Source: CALODP01 sp942492055
GTDB taxonomy: Bacteria; Bacteroidota; Ignavibacteria; Ignavibacteriales; Melioribacteraceae
DNA length: 64,000 nt
Reading direction: 5' to 3'
NCBI GenBank assembly: GCA_942492055.1
Contig: CALODP010000015.1
Location: 124,001-188,000 of the forward strand
A program made the position numbers and the translations under genes. The notes under the pieces are model-generated. The model saw only the letters and a program-made list of their open reading frames with translations. It made no database searches and was not told where the DNA came from. Each line of letters starts with the position of its first letter. The first letter of the stretch is position 1. This document shows, piece after piece, positions 7,874 through 17,603 of this stretch.

Positions 7874-8197
7874 ATGGTTAACGAGAAGAAAGATTTTTTC
7901 GATAAGGTTTATCATTTCGTAGCTTTGATTCCTTACGGAAAAGTGACAACCTACGGCGCGTTGGCTGAGGTTTGCGGAATTAAGTCTTCGGCTCGAACCG
8001 TAGGGTGGGCTTTGAATTCTGCGTATGGTTCAGATTTACCATGCCATAGAGTTGTGAATAGAAACGGAGAGTTAACAGGCAAATTCCATTTTGCTACTCC
8101 GAATTTGATGGAAGACTTATTGCGATCCGAAGGGATTGAGTTCGATGAAAAGGGAAGAGTGAATATGAAAAAACATTTCTGGATTCCCGAAGAATAA
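7874..8197 (+). CDS. MGMT-family DNA alkyl-repair protein
   Basis: A stand-alone DNA-binding domain of the O6-methylguanine-DNA methyltransferase family, 107 residues. IPYGKVTTYGALAE near residue 19 is the helix-turn-helix entry and ARTVGWALN contains the arginine finger. The active-site motif LPCHRVV keeps the acceptor cysteine (Cys57). Alkyltransferase-like proteins replace this cysteine with Trp or Ala, so this protein may still accept alkyl groups, although it lacks the N-terminal domain of full MGMT. It starts four bases after prfB and probably shares its transcript; the strong hairpin downstream ends the unit. Confidence 0.88.
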   Translation: MVNEKKDFFDKVYHFVALIPYGKVTTYGALAEVCGIKSSARTVGWALNSAYGSDLPCHRVVNRNGELTGKFHFATPNLMEDLLRSEGIEFDEKGRVNMKKHFWIPEE

Positions 8198-8204
8198 AAG
8201 ATTG

Positions 8205-8240
8205 AAAAGCGTTTTCTCTAAACGGAAAACGCTTTTTTTT
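8205..8240. terminator. Bidirectional terminator
   Basis: AAAAGCGTTTTC at 8205-8216 pairs with GAAAACGCTTTT at 8225-8236, with T-tracts on both strands. It separates the prfB unit from the convergent envelope-stress pair. Confidence 0.9.
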
Positions 8241-8244
8241 ATTT

Positions 8245-9159
8245 TTAATAAGTTCCTATAGTCAAAGAAGAAATTCCTCCTTGAACATTTATGGAAAACT
8301 TTGTCTCAGCGTTTGCAAAGTTTTCGGTTTCGTAAAGGCCGCCGGATTTATCGATAATCTTATCGGGTAAATCTTTTTTTACCAAGAAGGTTTCAGTTGT
8401 TAGTTGAAGACCAGCTCCTTTGGGAATTTGAATAATCAATTTTGCCGCACCCATTTCAACATTAATATCACAAAATTCTTGTTTGTCGCCGAAGACCAGT
8501 TTTGTTGCAGTGGCTCCGGTTTCAAGTTTGAATTTTGCTACTTTATAACGGCTCAAATCAAAATAAGCTTTTGCCGCCCCTAATTCACATTTGATATCCC
8601 AAACCGGCTTTTGATTTAACTTAAGAATCAACTTACTATGCCAATCGTCTTTGAGTAGATTGACGGATTGCTTTTCCAATGAAAATGTAGCAAAAGCCTT
8701 ATTCTCTTTTTGAGTAGTGTAAAAGGAATAGTCACTTGCTGTCCCAAATAAATCACCTTCGATTAGGCGTGAAGTCGGTGAGGCAAGTCGGATATTTCCG
8801 ATCCCGGCTTCTATCTTTAATTTGGCAAATTCGATATCATCGGAATATTCTTTTTCGTAATGCTGATAACTTGCAGAGGAGCTGTCGTTTTCATATTGAT
8901 AATGGAAATTACTAATTCCAATAAGATTGTTCACCCCTCCGAAAAGGAGTAGCCCTAAAAATACTCCCGCAAATGAACTAACCGTTCCCTTGACGAATTT
9001 GTTTTTGAATATAATAGCAATACCCAAAAGGATAATAAGAAGAGGCCAATAATCACCGAAGGAAATCCATTCAACGGAAAACCACGCGAACCTAACTGAC
9101 AATATTAGTATTCCAATAGTAACGAAAAAACAACCCCAGAAAATTTTACCGTTATTCAT
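8245..9159 (-). CDS. LiaF-like/toast-rack membrane protein
   Basis: A 304-residue protein with four hydrophobic segments in the first 85 residues (a LiaI/LiaF-type transmembrane block) followed by a beta-rich C-terminal domain with repeated short strands around residues 115-300. This is the toast-rack/cell-wall-active-antibiotic-response architecture. Such proteins sense or modulate envelope stress with PspC partners. Its start overlaps the end of the PspC gene by eight bases, so the two are co-translated and probably interact. No conserved catalytic residues are expected or seen. Confidence 0.8.
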   Translation of the reverse strand: MNNGKIFWGCFFVTIGILILSVRFAWFSVEWISFGDYWPLLIILLGIAIIFKNKFVKGTVSSFAGVFLGLLLFGGVNNLIGISNFHYQYENDSSSASYQHYEKEYSDDIEFAKLKIEAGIGNIRLASPTSRLIEGDLFGTASDYSFYTTQKENKAFATFSLEKQSVNLLKDDWHSKLILKLNQKPVWDIKCELGAAKAYFDLSRYKVAKFKLETGATATKLVFGDKQEFCDINVEMGAAKLIIQIPKGAGLQLTTETFLVKKDLPDKIIDKSGGLYETENFANAETKFSINVQGGISSLTIGTY

Positions 9160-9607
9160 TTGTATCTCTTTGTTTACTTGTTATCAATAATAGTATCCCT
9201 AACAGAATAAGAATATATGGGAGTAAATCCAGAATATCAAAAAACGGGAAAAACTGTTTGGCAAGAAGTAGAGCTCCGACAAGAATTAAAATCCCCCCGA
9301 AAACAAAGCGTCCCTTTTTAGGCTTTGGCGTAACCGGATCATCCGTGGATGTAAGAGGCTCACTTGCAGTCTCATCTTCCTCAGTATCTTCTTTTTTTTT
9401 CTTGTGAACGAAAGGAGTCTCGTTAGGATTCTCCGGGATCACCATCCACATAATCAAATATGCAATGATCCCAATTCCGTTGAAGAAAGCCATGACGATA
9501 AAAATAACCCTAACCAGAAGAGTATCAATGCTGAAATATTCTGCCAAGCCGGCTGAAACTCCACCGACAACTCGATCACGTCTTAATCTGTATAGTTTTC
9601 TTTTCAT
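9152..9607 (-). CDS. PspC-domain envelope stress protein
   Basis: The first 60 residues are a textbook PspC domain (KLYRLRRDRVVGGVSAGLAEYF, then VRVIFIVMAFFNGIGIIAYLIMW) with one or two membrane segments. An acidic/Lys-rich cytoplasmic linker and a C-terminal hydrophobic LiaI-like hairpin at residues 100-145 follow. PspC proteins respond to membrane damage such as secretin mislocalisation. It is the first gene of a two-gene operon with the LiaF-like protein and is divergent from nadE across a 200-base promoter region. Confidence 0.88.
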   Translation of the reverse strand: MKRKLYRLRRDRVVGGVSAGLAEYFSIDTLLVRVIFIVMAFFNGIGIIAYLIMWMVIPENPNETPFVHKKKKEDTEEDETASEPLTSTDDPVTPKPKKGRFVFGGILILVGALLLAKQFFPFFDILDLLPYILILLGILLLITSKQRDTNE

Positions 9608-9807
9608 GTTACTCTCGATTGTGTCTGTTTTCTTAGACGCAAAAGAAGGGAAAAGGTTTAGCCGTAATAGGTTATTTGTAGGAAAGAGGAGTTATGTTAA
9701 ATTATTTTAAATTTTTTTTCAAATTTGTTCATAAATCCGTTGATATAACTTCATATCTTCCATATGTTTCTAATGGACATAATAATTTTTTATACACGTA
9801 GGACAGA

Positions 9808-11451
9808 ATGAAAATATTGTTATGCCAGATCAATCCGATTATTGGCGATATAAATGGAAATAAAGCCCGGATTTTATCTGGTTATAGAAAAGGTGTTAAG
9901 GATAAGGTCGATTTAGTGATTTTCCCCGAACTGGCTATTTGCGGATATCCGCCACAGGATCTTGTGGAAAAGGAAGAGTTTCGCAAAGCAGTTAGTGCCG
10001 CAAGTCAAGAAATAGCGGAACAAACCGAGGATACTGCCATTCTGTTTGGTTCCATTACCGAAGAATACGATAATGTAGGAACCGGTATTTACAATTCCGC
10101 TCTTCTTTGTTACAAAGGAACTATTCAATTCGTACAGAATAAAACTTTGTTACCTAATTACGATGTGTTTGACGAAGTTCGATATTTCGAATCTGCTAAG
10201 GATGTTTTTGTACACGAATTCCGAGGAGAGAAACTGGGAATTTCGATATGCGAAGATATTTGGAATGACGCTGATTACTGGAAAAAACGCAGATACGAAA
10301 AAGATCCTGTTCAAAGACTTGTTGACAAAGGTGCGTCGATTCTCCTCAATATTTCAGCTTCACCCTACGCTTATGGTAGAAGAGAAGAGCGAAAAAAGAT
10401 GCTTTCTGTTCTTGCCAAAACAGATAATCTTCCTCTTGCCTATGTTTGCTGTGTTGGCGCGCAAACCGATTTGGTTTTTGACGGAGGCAGCATGTGCTTC
10501 AATTCCGATGGGGAATTGTGTAAGTTAGGAAAAACTTTTGAAGAAGATTATCTCATATTTGATACCAAAGAATCATATTTGCCAATAGAAAAAGTTGAAG
10601 AGTCTTTCGAAGAAGAAGTACTTTCCGCATTGGTTTTCGGATTGAAAGATTATGCGGATAAATCCGGATTTAAGAAAGCGTTAATCGGATTAAGTGGCGG
10701 CATCGATTCGGCTTTGGTCGCTTATATTGCAGTCGAAGCTTTTGGTAAAGAAAATGTCCATGTTGTTATGATGCCTTCGAAATATTCGAGCGAAGGTAGT
10801 ATAAAAGATTCCGAGAAGCTTATTCAAAATTTAGGCATCTCATCGAATACAATTTCTATTCAGCCTGTTTTTGATAAGGCGCTTGAAATGTTATCAGGTG
10901 AATTTGCGGGAGCTCCGGAAAATGTAGCCGAAGAGAATTTACAATCCAGAATTCGAGGGTTGTATTTGATGGCTATTTCGAATAAGCATAATTATATGCT
11001 TTGTACCACAGGAAACAAATCGGAAATGGCAGTTGGTTATGCTACAATGTACGGAGATATGTGTGGCGCTCTTGCCGTTATTGCCGATGTATATAAAACA
11101 GAAGTTTACGACATTTGCAGATATATCAATAGGGATGAGGAAATTATTCCCGAAGAGATTATCTTAAAAGCACCATCTGCCGAGTTACGTCCTGATCAGG
11201 TAGATCAGGATTCTTTACCACCTTACGAAGTGCTCGATAGAATACTCAAGATGTATCTGGAAGAATATAAAGAGTTTTTTGAAATCTCCGAAGAAATAGG
11301 GGATAAAGAATTAGTAAAGAGAATTTTGCGTTTAGTCGATCTGAACGAATTCAAAAGAAAACAAGCCGCTCCGGCTATCAGGGTTACTACAAAAGCTTTC
11401 GGTTACGGAAGACGATTCCCGATAGTTCAGAGATGGCGAAGAGATATTTAA
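9808..11451 (+). CDS. nadE: Glutamine-dependent NAD+ synthase
   Basis: Catalyses the last step of NAD synthesis, amidating nicotinate adenine dinucleotide with ammonia taken from glutamine. The N-terminal half (1-260) is a nitrilase-type glutaminase with the Glu of FPELAICGYPP, the Lys of VQNKTLLPNYDVFDE and the Cys of GISICEDIW. The C-terminal half is the ATP-pyrophosphatase synthetase with SGGIDSAL near residue 295, CTTGNKSEMAVGY and the DQVDQDSLPPY region. At 547 residues it is the short bacterial two-domain form. It is a monocistronic gene or the first of a loose unit with dsbD 30 bases downstream. Confidence 0.95.
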   Translation: MKILLCQINPIIGDINGNKARILSGYRKGVKDKVDLVIFPELAICGYPPQDLVEKEEFRKAVSAASQEIAEQTEDTAILFGSITEEYDNVGTGIYNSALLCYKGTIQFVQNKTLLPNYDVFDEVRYFESAKDVFVHEFRGEKLGISICEDIWNDADYWKKRRYEKDPVQRLVDKGASILLNISASPYAYGRREERKKMLSVLAKTDNLPLAYVCCVGAQTDLVFDGGSMCFNSDGELCKLGKTFEEDYLIFDTKESYLPIEKVEESFEEEVLSALVFGLKDYADKSGFKKALIGLSGGIDSALVAYIAVEAFGKENVHVVMMPSKYSSEGSIKDSEKLIQNLGISSNTISIQPVFDKALEMLSGEFAGAPENVAEENLQSRIRGLYLMAISNKHNYMLCTTGNKSEMAVGYATMYGDMCGALAVIADVYKTEVYDICRYINRDEEIIPEEIILKAPSAELRPDQVDQDSLPPYEVLDRILKMYLEEYKEFFEISEEIGDKELVKRILRLVDLNEFKRKQAAPAIRVTTKAFGYGRRFPIVQRWRRDI

Positions 11452-11481
11452 TAACTGATATATAGAAAGGAACATTAATTA

Positions 11482-13245
11482 ATGCGATTTCCTAAACTGA
11501 CGATCCTGCTTTTGTTGCTGATTTGCGGTTCTGTAATGGCTCAATTCGGCGCAGATGAAAATTTAGTTGATATGAAGCTCGTAAGCTCATTCGATAAAGC
11601 ACACGCCGGTACTGAAGTAATGGTAGCCGCAAAGCTACATATTCTAGAAGGATGGCACATTAATTCTAACAAGCCTAAAGAAGAATTCCTTATTCCGACT
11701 GAGATTAAAGTAAAAGGGGATACTCCTTTCGTAATAAAGGAAGTTAAGTATCCGGAACCTCAAGATATAAAATTTGATTTTTCAGATAATCCTGTTTCTG
11801 TATATGAGAAAGAAGTTTTAATAGGCCTTTTAGTGTTACTCCCCGAAGAGTTAGATCACGGCGAGCATCAATTGAACCTGGAACTAGAATATCAAGCTTG
11901 CAACAACGCGAACTGTATGCCTCCTGTTCGCCTTTCAAAAGAATTGAAAATCACAATAGTCGATAAATCCACTCCTGTTTCGGAAATTAACTCCGAAGTT
12001 TTCTCAAAATTAAAAATCCAAAAAGCACCTCAAGAAAAAGATGAAGAAGATAGTGTTGCCACTGCCTTGGAATCAAGTGGGTTGGCTGTAGGACTAATTC
12101 TGGTTTTTCTATGGGGATTAGCGTTAAACCTTACTCCTTGTGTTTATCCTCTTATTCCTATTACAATCGGATATTTCGGTGGGCAGAGTGAAGGAAGCAC
12201 AGGAAAGCTTTTTGTCCTAGGTTCTTTATATGTGCTCGGATTAGCTTTGACATATTCGATAGTTGGAGTTATAACCGCAATGAGTGGCGCGGTATTTGGT
12301 ACTCTGATGCAAAACCCAATTGTGATACTTCTTATAGTTGGTATTTTTATCGCTCTTTCTCTCAGTATGTTCGGATTATACGAGCTTAAGATGCCCGATA
12401 AATTGGTGATGAAAGCAGGAGGTGCCCGCTCCGGAGCAATGGGAGCCTTTTTCATGGGGTTGACAATGGGAATAGTAGCAGCTCCGTGTATAGGACCTGT
12501 GGTATTGGGATTGGTAACGTATGTTGCCGCAAAAGGAGATCCTTTCTTTGGGTTCTTGATGTTCTTCTTTTTGGCGTTGGGATTAGGATTCCCATATTTG
12601 TTACTGGCATTATTTTCCGGTAAGATCAAAAGTTTACCCCGTGCCGGTATGTGGATGGAAGCGGTTAAACATATCTTCGGAATTCTTCTTTTGGGAATGG
12701 CGTTATACTTCCTTATGCCATTAATTCCGAAAAGTATAGTTCCATTTGTATTGCCGGTATTCATGATTATCTCGGCTATCTATTTGATCTTTTTCGAAAA
12801 GAAAGCCGATAATATTTTAGGATTTAGAATTTTTAAGATTGTGTTCTCCGTTGCAATATTCGGAATAGCAGTTTATGCGCTTATTCCAAAGGAGACAAAC
12901 ACTCTTGCTTGGAATAAATATTCGGACGTCGCATATCAAGAGGCGCTCGATAGCAATGAAAAAATAATAATCGATTTTTACGCTGACTGGTGTATTCCAT
13001 GTAAGGAGCTTGACGCTCTTACATTTTCAGACGCTAGCGTTATTGAAACTTCGAAATCCTTTAAGGCTTTTAAAGTTGATATGACAAAAACAATGTCGGA
13101 GAATACGGAAAAGATCAGAGATAAATTCGGGATTGTGGGTATGCCTACGATTTTGATTCTAAACTCCGAAGGGAACGAAGTCAAGCGATTAACCGGTTTT
13201 ATAAATGCGAAAGAATTCGAGGATATTTTATCCCGAATTAATTGA
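11482..13245 (+). CDS. dsbD: Thiol:disulfide interchange protein DsbD
   Basis: Carries electrons from cytoplasmic thioredoxin across the inner membrane to periplasmic reductases. A signal peptide leads into an N-terminal immunoglobulin-like domain with the redox pair Cys140/Cys145 (ACNNANCMPP). Eight hydrophobic segments with the membrane cysteines in LTPCVYPLIP and AAPCIGPVV follow. The C-terminal thioredoxin-like domain has WCIPC (Cys504/Cys507). All three redox modules are intact and the 587-residue length is typical. It follows nadE closely with its own GAAAGGA site and may support cytochrome c maturation or protection of envelope thiols. Confidence 0.95.
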   Translation: MRFPKLTILLLLLICGSVMAQFGADENLVDMKLVSSFDKAHAGTEVMVAAKLHILEGWHINSNKPKEEFLIPTEIKVKGDTPFVIKEVKYPEPQDIKFDFSDNPVSVYEKEVLIGLLVLLPEELDHGEHQLNLELEYQACNNANCMPPVRLSKELKITIVDKSTPVSEINSEVFSKLKIQKAPQEKDEEDSVATALESSGLAVGLILVFLWGLALNLTPCVYPLIPITIGYFGGQSEGSTGKLFVLGSLYVLGLALTYSIVGVITAMSGAVFGTLMQNPIVILLIVGIFIALSLSMFGLYELKMPDKLVMKAGGARSGAMGAFFMGLTMGIVAAPCIGPVVLGLVTYVAAKGDPFFGFLMFFFLALGLGFPYLLLALFSGKIKSLPRAGMWMEAVKHIFGILLLGMALYFLMPLIPKSIVPFVLPVFMIISAIYLIFFEKKADNILGFRIFKIVFSVAIFGIAVYALIPKETNTLAWNKYSDVAYQEALDSNEKIIIDFYADWCIPCKELDALTFSDASVIETSKSFKAFKVDMTKTMSENTEKIRDKFGIVGMPTILILNSEGNEVKRLTGFINAKEFEDILSRIN

Positions 13246-13313
13246 GTATTATAACGAAGATCACTTTTATTCATTAAACAATATGTAACATAAATTACAA
13301 GAGTCTTTTAAAA

Positions 13314-15179
13314 ATGGCACAAGAAAAAGAAAACGGAAACGGAAAGGAAGTAAAAAGCCTTAGTGAAGTTACGGTAATGTTTGCCGGTGACTCCGGTGAC
13401 GGTATGCAACTTACCGGATCACAGTTTAGCGATACTACCGCTATTGTGGGTAACGATCTTAACACATTGCCAGATTACCCGGCAGAAATTAGGGCTCCCG
13501 CCGGTACCCTTTACGGTGTCAGCGGTTTCCAGTTACACTTTAGTTCATCCGATATTTACACACCCGGGGATAGTCCCGATGTTTTAATTGCTATGAATCC
13601 GGCAGCGCTTAAGGTTAATTTACCAAATATTAAGTCGCATGCTATCATTATAGTAAATACCGATTCGTTCGATTCGAAGCATCTCAAATTAGCCGGGTAC
13701 GAATCTAATCCTTTAGAGGATGATACATTAGCCGGTCACAAAGTATTTCAAGTGCCAATTACTTCTCTGACGACTAATGCTCTTGAAGATAGCCCACTTA
13801 GTACCAAAGCTGTTGCAAGATGTAAGAATTTCTTTGCTTTGGGTATTATGTATTGGCTTTATAACAGACCTTTGGAGCCGACTCTAAAATGGATTTCTAA
13901 GAAGTTTGCCAAGAAACAAGAGATTGTAGAAGCTAATCAGAAAGCTTTAAAATCCGGTTTCTATTTTGGAGAGCAAACTGAAATTTTCACAACTAGATAT
14001 AATGTTAAGCCTGCACGTCTGAAAGAGGGAGTTTATAGAAATATTTCCGGCAACGAAGCTACTGCAATTGGTTTGGTTGCGGCTTCTCAGCTTTGCAAGC
14101 TACCATTGTTTTTAGGATCATATCCGATAACTCCTGCTTCTGATATCTTACATCATCTTAGTAAGTACAAAAATTATGGTGTGAAAACATTTCAAGCTGA
14201 GGATGAAATTGCCGGCATTAGTTCAGCAATTGGAGCTTCTTACGGAGGTTCCCTTTCGGTTACTACTACTAGTGGTCCTGGTCTTGCGTTAAAAACCGAG
14301 GCAATGGGATTGGCTGTTATTACAGAGTTACCATTGGTAATTGTTAATGTTCAGCGTGGTGGTCCTTCTACAGGTTTACCAACAAAAACTGAACAAGCTG
14401 ATTTGTTGCAAGCTCTTTACGGTAGAAACGGTGAAGCTCCTATTCCGGTAGTTGCAGCTTCAACTCCTAGAGATTGTTTCTATATGGCTATTGAAGCAGC
14501 TAAGATTGCTCTCAAATATATGACTCCGGTTCTTCTTTTAACCGACGGTTATATTGCAAACGGTACAGAACCTTGGAAACTTCCTGATCCGGAAGAATTA
14601 GAAAGATTTGAAATTAAGTACCATACTGAAGTCGAAGGATTTCAACCTTACAGTAGAGACGAAAATCTTGTTCGCCCATGGGCTATTCCGGGTACTCCCG
14701 GACTGGAACACAGAATCGGTGGTTTGGAAAAAGCTAATATCTATGGTAATGTTAGCTATAATCCTGATAATCATCATCTTATGTGTACACTCAGAGCTCA
14801 GAAAGTTAAAAATATTGAAAAGATTATTCCTGACCTCGAAGTTAAAGGAGAGGAATCAGGTGATCTGTTAGTTCTCGGATGGGGTGGTACTTACGGCTCC
14901 ATAAGAGAAGCTGTCAAATCCGTTCAGGCTAAGGGGTACAAAGTATCTCAAGCGCATTTGAATTACTTGAATCCTATGCCGAAAAATTTGGGTGATGTTC
15001 TTAAGAGATTCAAGAAAATTTTGATTCCTGAACTTAACCTCGGACAGTTGTCGAAAGTAATTAGAAGCGAATATTTGATTGAAGTTGAAGAGCTTCATAA
15101 AATGAAAGGCTTGCCTTTCAAATCATACGAAATTCAGAACAAGATAATTGAAATCCTTGGAGGCGAAAATGGAAAATAA
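13314..15179 (+). CDS. korA: 2-oxoacid:ferredoxin oxidoreductase, alpha subunit
   Basis: Alpha subunit of a two-subunit 2-oxoglutarate-type ferredoxin oxidoreductase, which interconverts a 2-oxoacid with its acyl-CoA and CO2 using ferredoxin. The N-terminal 190 residues are the fused gamma domain (FAGDSGDGMQLTGSQF) and the rest is the pyrimidine-binding alpha domain (SYPITPASDILH, QAEDEIAGI, TSGPGLALKTEAMG). The fused 621-residue form is the KorA layout, not the four-subunit pyruvate enzyme. It overlaps korB by 11 bases. The enzyme serves anaerobic or reductive carbon metabolism and fits an FCB-group organism; the exact substrate is inferred from architecture. Confidence 0.93.
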   Translation: MAQEKENGNGKEVKSLSEVTVMFAGDSGDGMQLTGSQFSDTTAIVGNDLNTLPDYPAEIRAPAGTLYGVSGFQLHFSSSDIYTPGDSPDVLIAMNPAALKVNLPNIKSHAIIIVNTDSFDSKHLKLAGYESNPLEDDTLAGHKVFQVPITSLTTNALEDSPLSTKAVARCKNFFALGIMYWLYNRPLEPTLKWISKKFAKKQEIVEANQKALKSGFYFGEQTEIFTTRYNVKPARLKEGVYRNISGNEATAIGLVAASQLCKLPLFLGSYPITPASDILHHLSKYKNYGVKTFQAEDEIAGISSAIGASYGGSLSVTTTSGPGLALKTEAMGLAVITELPLVIVNVQRGGPSTGLPTKTEQADLLQALYGRNGEAPIPVVAASTPRDCFYMAIEAAKIALKYMTPVLLLTDGYIANGTEPWKLPDPEELERFEIKYHTEVEGFQPYSRDENLVRPWAIPGTPGLEHRIGGLEKANIYGNVSYNPDNHHLMCTLRAQKVKNIEKIIPDLEVKGEESGDLLVLGWGGTYGSIREAVKSVQAKGYKVSQAHLNYLNPMPKNLGDVLKRFKKILIPELNLGQLSKVIRSEYLIEVEELHKMKGLPFKSYEIQNKIIEILGGENGK

Positions 15180-16194
15180 TATGGATGTTAAATTGACTCC
15201 TAAAGATTTCGCGTCCGATCAGGATGTGAGATGGTGTCCTGGATGCGGCGACTATTCTATCCTTTCGCAGGTTCAAAGAACTTTTGCCGATCTTGGTCTT
15301 AAAAAAGAAGAATTTGTTTGGATATCCGGTATAGGTTGCTCAAGCCGTTTCCCTTATTATATGGATACTTACGGATTCCATACAATTCATGGCCGCGCTC
15401 CCGCAATTGCTACCGGTCTTAAGCTTGCTCGTCCGGAATTGGCTGTATGGGTAGCTACCGGTGACGGCGATCTGATGAGTATAGGTGGTAACCACTTTAT
15501 TCATACTTGTCGTAAGAATATCGATCTTAAGATTCTTATGTTCAACAACAGAATCTACGGATTGACCAAAGGACAGTATTCACCTACTTCCGAAAAAGGG
15601 AAGGTTACAAAGAGTACTCCTTATGGTAGTGTTGATTATCCTTTTAACCCTGCTTCTTTGGCTTTGGGGGCTGAGGCTTCTTTTGTTGCAAGATCAATTG
15701 ACAGGGAACCGAAACATCTGAAAGCTATGATGATGCGAGCTGCAGAGCACAAAGGTACTGCTTTTATTGAGATATATCAGAACTGTAATATCTTTAATGA
15801 CGGCGCTTATTCTCCGTTAACTGATAAAGAAACCAAGGCCGATAATGTTGTTGTTCTTGAACATGGACAACCTTTATTATTCGGTAAGGATAATTCAAAA
15901 GGCATTATGCTAGACGGATTTACTCCTAAGGTTATCGATCTCAACGATGGAAAGCATTCTGTTGAGGATGTTTGGGTGCACGACGAGAAAGACGCTAATC
16001 CTATCAGATCTTTCATCCTTGCGCATCTTACTGATAAGCCTGAGCTTCCTACTCCGATAGGTGTCTTCAGAAAGATCGACAAGCCTACATATAACGAAGG
16101 TTTGGAAAATCAGATGAAACATGTTACCGAAACAAAAGGGGAAGGAACTCTTAAAGATCTTCTCTATAGTGGTAATACTTGGATAGTAGAATAG
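15169..16194 (+). CDS. korB: 2-oxoacid:ferredoxin oxidoreductase, beta subunit
   Basis: Thiamine-diphosphate-binding beta subunit of the KorAB enzyme. RWCPGCGDYSIL near the N-terminus carries cluster/cofactor-binding cysteines, and GDGDLMSIGGNHFIH is the thiamine-diphosphate motif. The start is set at ATG 15169 because GGAGG at 15159-15163 lies five bases upstream; an upstream TTG would lack a ribosome site. It overlaps korA by 11 bases, so the subunits are made in a fixed ratio. About 341 residues, usual for the family. A ferredoxin gene is not next to it. Confidence 0.93.
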   Translation: MENNMDVKLTPKDFASDQDVRWCPGCGDYSILSQVQRTFADLGLKKEEFVWISGIGCSSRFPYYMDTYGFHTIHGRAPAIATGLKLARPELAVWVATGDGDLMSIGGNHFIHTCRKNIDLKILMFNNRIYGLTKGQYSPTSEKGKVTKSTPYGSVDYPFNPASLALGAEASFVARSIDREPKHLKAMMMRAAEHKGTAFIEIYQNCNIFNDGAYSPLTDKETKADNVVVLEHGQPLLFGKDNSKGIMLDGFTPKVIDLNDGKHSVEDVWVHDEKDANPIRSFILAHLTDKPELPTPIGVFRKIDKPTYNEGLENQMKHVTETKGEGTLKDLLYSGNTWIVE

Positions 16195-16211
16195 AATTAT
16201 TTTAGATCTCA

Positions 16212-16240
16212 AGGAACCGTTCCGTTGCGGGGCGGTTCCT
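16212..16240. terminator. Hairpin between convergent korB and corA
   Basis: AGGAACCG at 16212-16219 pairs perfectly with CGGTTCCT at 16233-16240. T-tracts on either side are weak; it probably serves both converging genes. Confidence 0.65.
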
Positions 16241-16244
16241 CTGT

Positions 16245-17339
16245 TTATTTCTCCATCTTCTTTTTGTTTATACTTCCAATCCACCCTTTCTTTCTGAAAT
16301 AATAAAGCATTCCACTCCCTATTAGTAGCACTAATCCCCAGAAGATGAAATAGGAATAATGAAATTTCAATTCGGGAAGATATTCGAAGTTTGTCCCGTA
16401 AACTCCGGCCAAAAAGGATAAGGGAATAAAGAGTGCCGAAAAAATTGTGAGCACCTTCATAATATCATTCAACTTGTTGCTTATGTTCGCGTTGTAGATA
16501 TTCAGATAATCGGAAAGCATTTCCCTGTAGGAATCGATAGTTTCAACCGTATGAGTAATAAGGTCCAAAAGATCATTGTAGAAAGAGGTATTTTCCGAGT
16601 TTAACAGAGGACTATCGGAGCGAGCAAGCAACATTAAAGCGTCCTTTGCCGGACGAATATTTTTCTTCAGAAAATTGAGCTCTCTTTTGTAGTTGTTTAT
16701 CTTTTTGATTGTATCATCCGAAGGAGTGTGAAGAACTTCTTCCTCCATATCCTCAATTTTGTCTCCGATATTCCCTACAATGTTGATGTAGTTATCCGTG
16801 ATCGTGTCTAGCAAGGCATAAGCCAAATAGTCTGCTCCTCTTTTTCTTATTCGGCCTTTTGAGTTTCTAATGCGCTCCCTTACCGGAGCGAATACATCCC
16901 CTCGCCTTTCCTGAAAAGTAAGTAGAAAATTTTTCCCCAGAGCCAAAGAAATTTGTTCGGAATGCACAAAATCGTCACCGTTTCCGAGAGAAAGCATTTT
17001 CAAGGAAAGAAAAAGGTAGTTATCGAAATCCTCAAATTTGGGACGTTGAGCAGTATTTGCTATATCTTCTAAGGATAACGGGTGAATGGAAAAAATATCT
17101 CCCAATAGCTTTATTTTTTCCGTGTCGTGAATTCCGTAGAGATTTATCCAGGAAACAGTATCTGTTTTGGGGAGGTCTCTTAATTCTTCCGGCTCGCTCT
17201 TTTCTTTTTCGGAAAGCTCCGAAGCGTCGTAATCAAATAAAGTAATATAGGCTTCCTCGGTTTTTCTATCTCCGATAAAGATAATCGACCCCGGAATTTT
17301 ACCTTTGCTTATTCCTCTGTCTTTGAAGAAACGTCCCAT
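16245..17339 (-). CDS. corA: CorA-family magnesium/cobalt transporter
   Basis: Inner-membrane divalent-cation channel. The protein has a long N-terminal cytoplasmic funnel domain (about 1-290, with the long stalk helix ending in YNANISNKLNDIMKVLTIFS) and two C-terminal membrane helices separated by the signature loop. That loop reads YGTNFEYLPE, i.e. GTN in place of the canonical GMN. The C-terminus is basic (YYFRKKGW). The start at 17339 is chosen because AGGAG lies seven bases upstream; a TTG further out has none. 364 residues. Convergent with korB. Confidence 0.9.
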   Translation of the reverse strand: MGRFFKDRGISKGKIPGSIIFIGDRKTEEAYITLFDYDASELSEKEKSEPEELRDLPKTDTVSWINLYGIHDTEKIKLLGDIFSIHPLSLEDIANTAQRPKFEDFDNYLFLSLKMLSLGNGDDFVHSEQISLALGKNFLLTFQERRGDVFAPVRERIRNSKGRIRKRGADYLAYALLDTITDNYINIVGNIGDKIEDMEEEVLHTPSDDTIKKINNYKRELNFLKKNIRPAKDALMLLARSDSPLLNSENTSFYNDLLDLITHTVETIDSYREMLSDYLNIYNANISNKLNDIMKVLTIFSALFIPLSFLAGVYGTNFEYLPELKFHYSYFIFWGLVLLIGSGMLYYFRKKGWIGSINKKKMEK

Positions 17340-17603
17340 TACAAAACTCCTAATTTTTTGTTGCAATAAAGTAATATTGTTGGTTACAAACAAGAGTTAA
17401 TCCAATTGAGAAATCGGTCCTTAAGAATTGTGCCGAACAAAGGAACCATCATCCGGAGAAAAGCAATTCTTGAACTTGCGATAATTATGGAGAGGTTAAA
17501 GTTTTTACTCGGTGCAATTTGCATTCTTCTTTTATATTAATAAATTGCGATGGTTGCCAAAGGAATTGGTAACCGATCTTTTTCCAAATAGCATAGAAGA
17601 ATT

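Noticed and set aside
12144..12764. 206-residue frame antisense to dsbD
   Set aside because: It is the mirror of the highly hydrophobic dsbD membrane region, with a composition typical of antisense shadows and no start signal.
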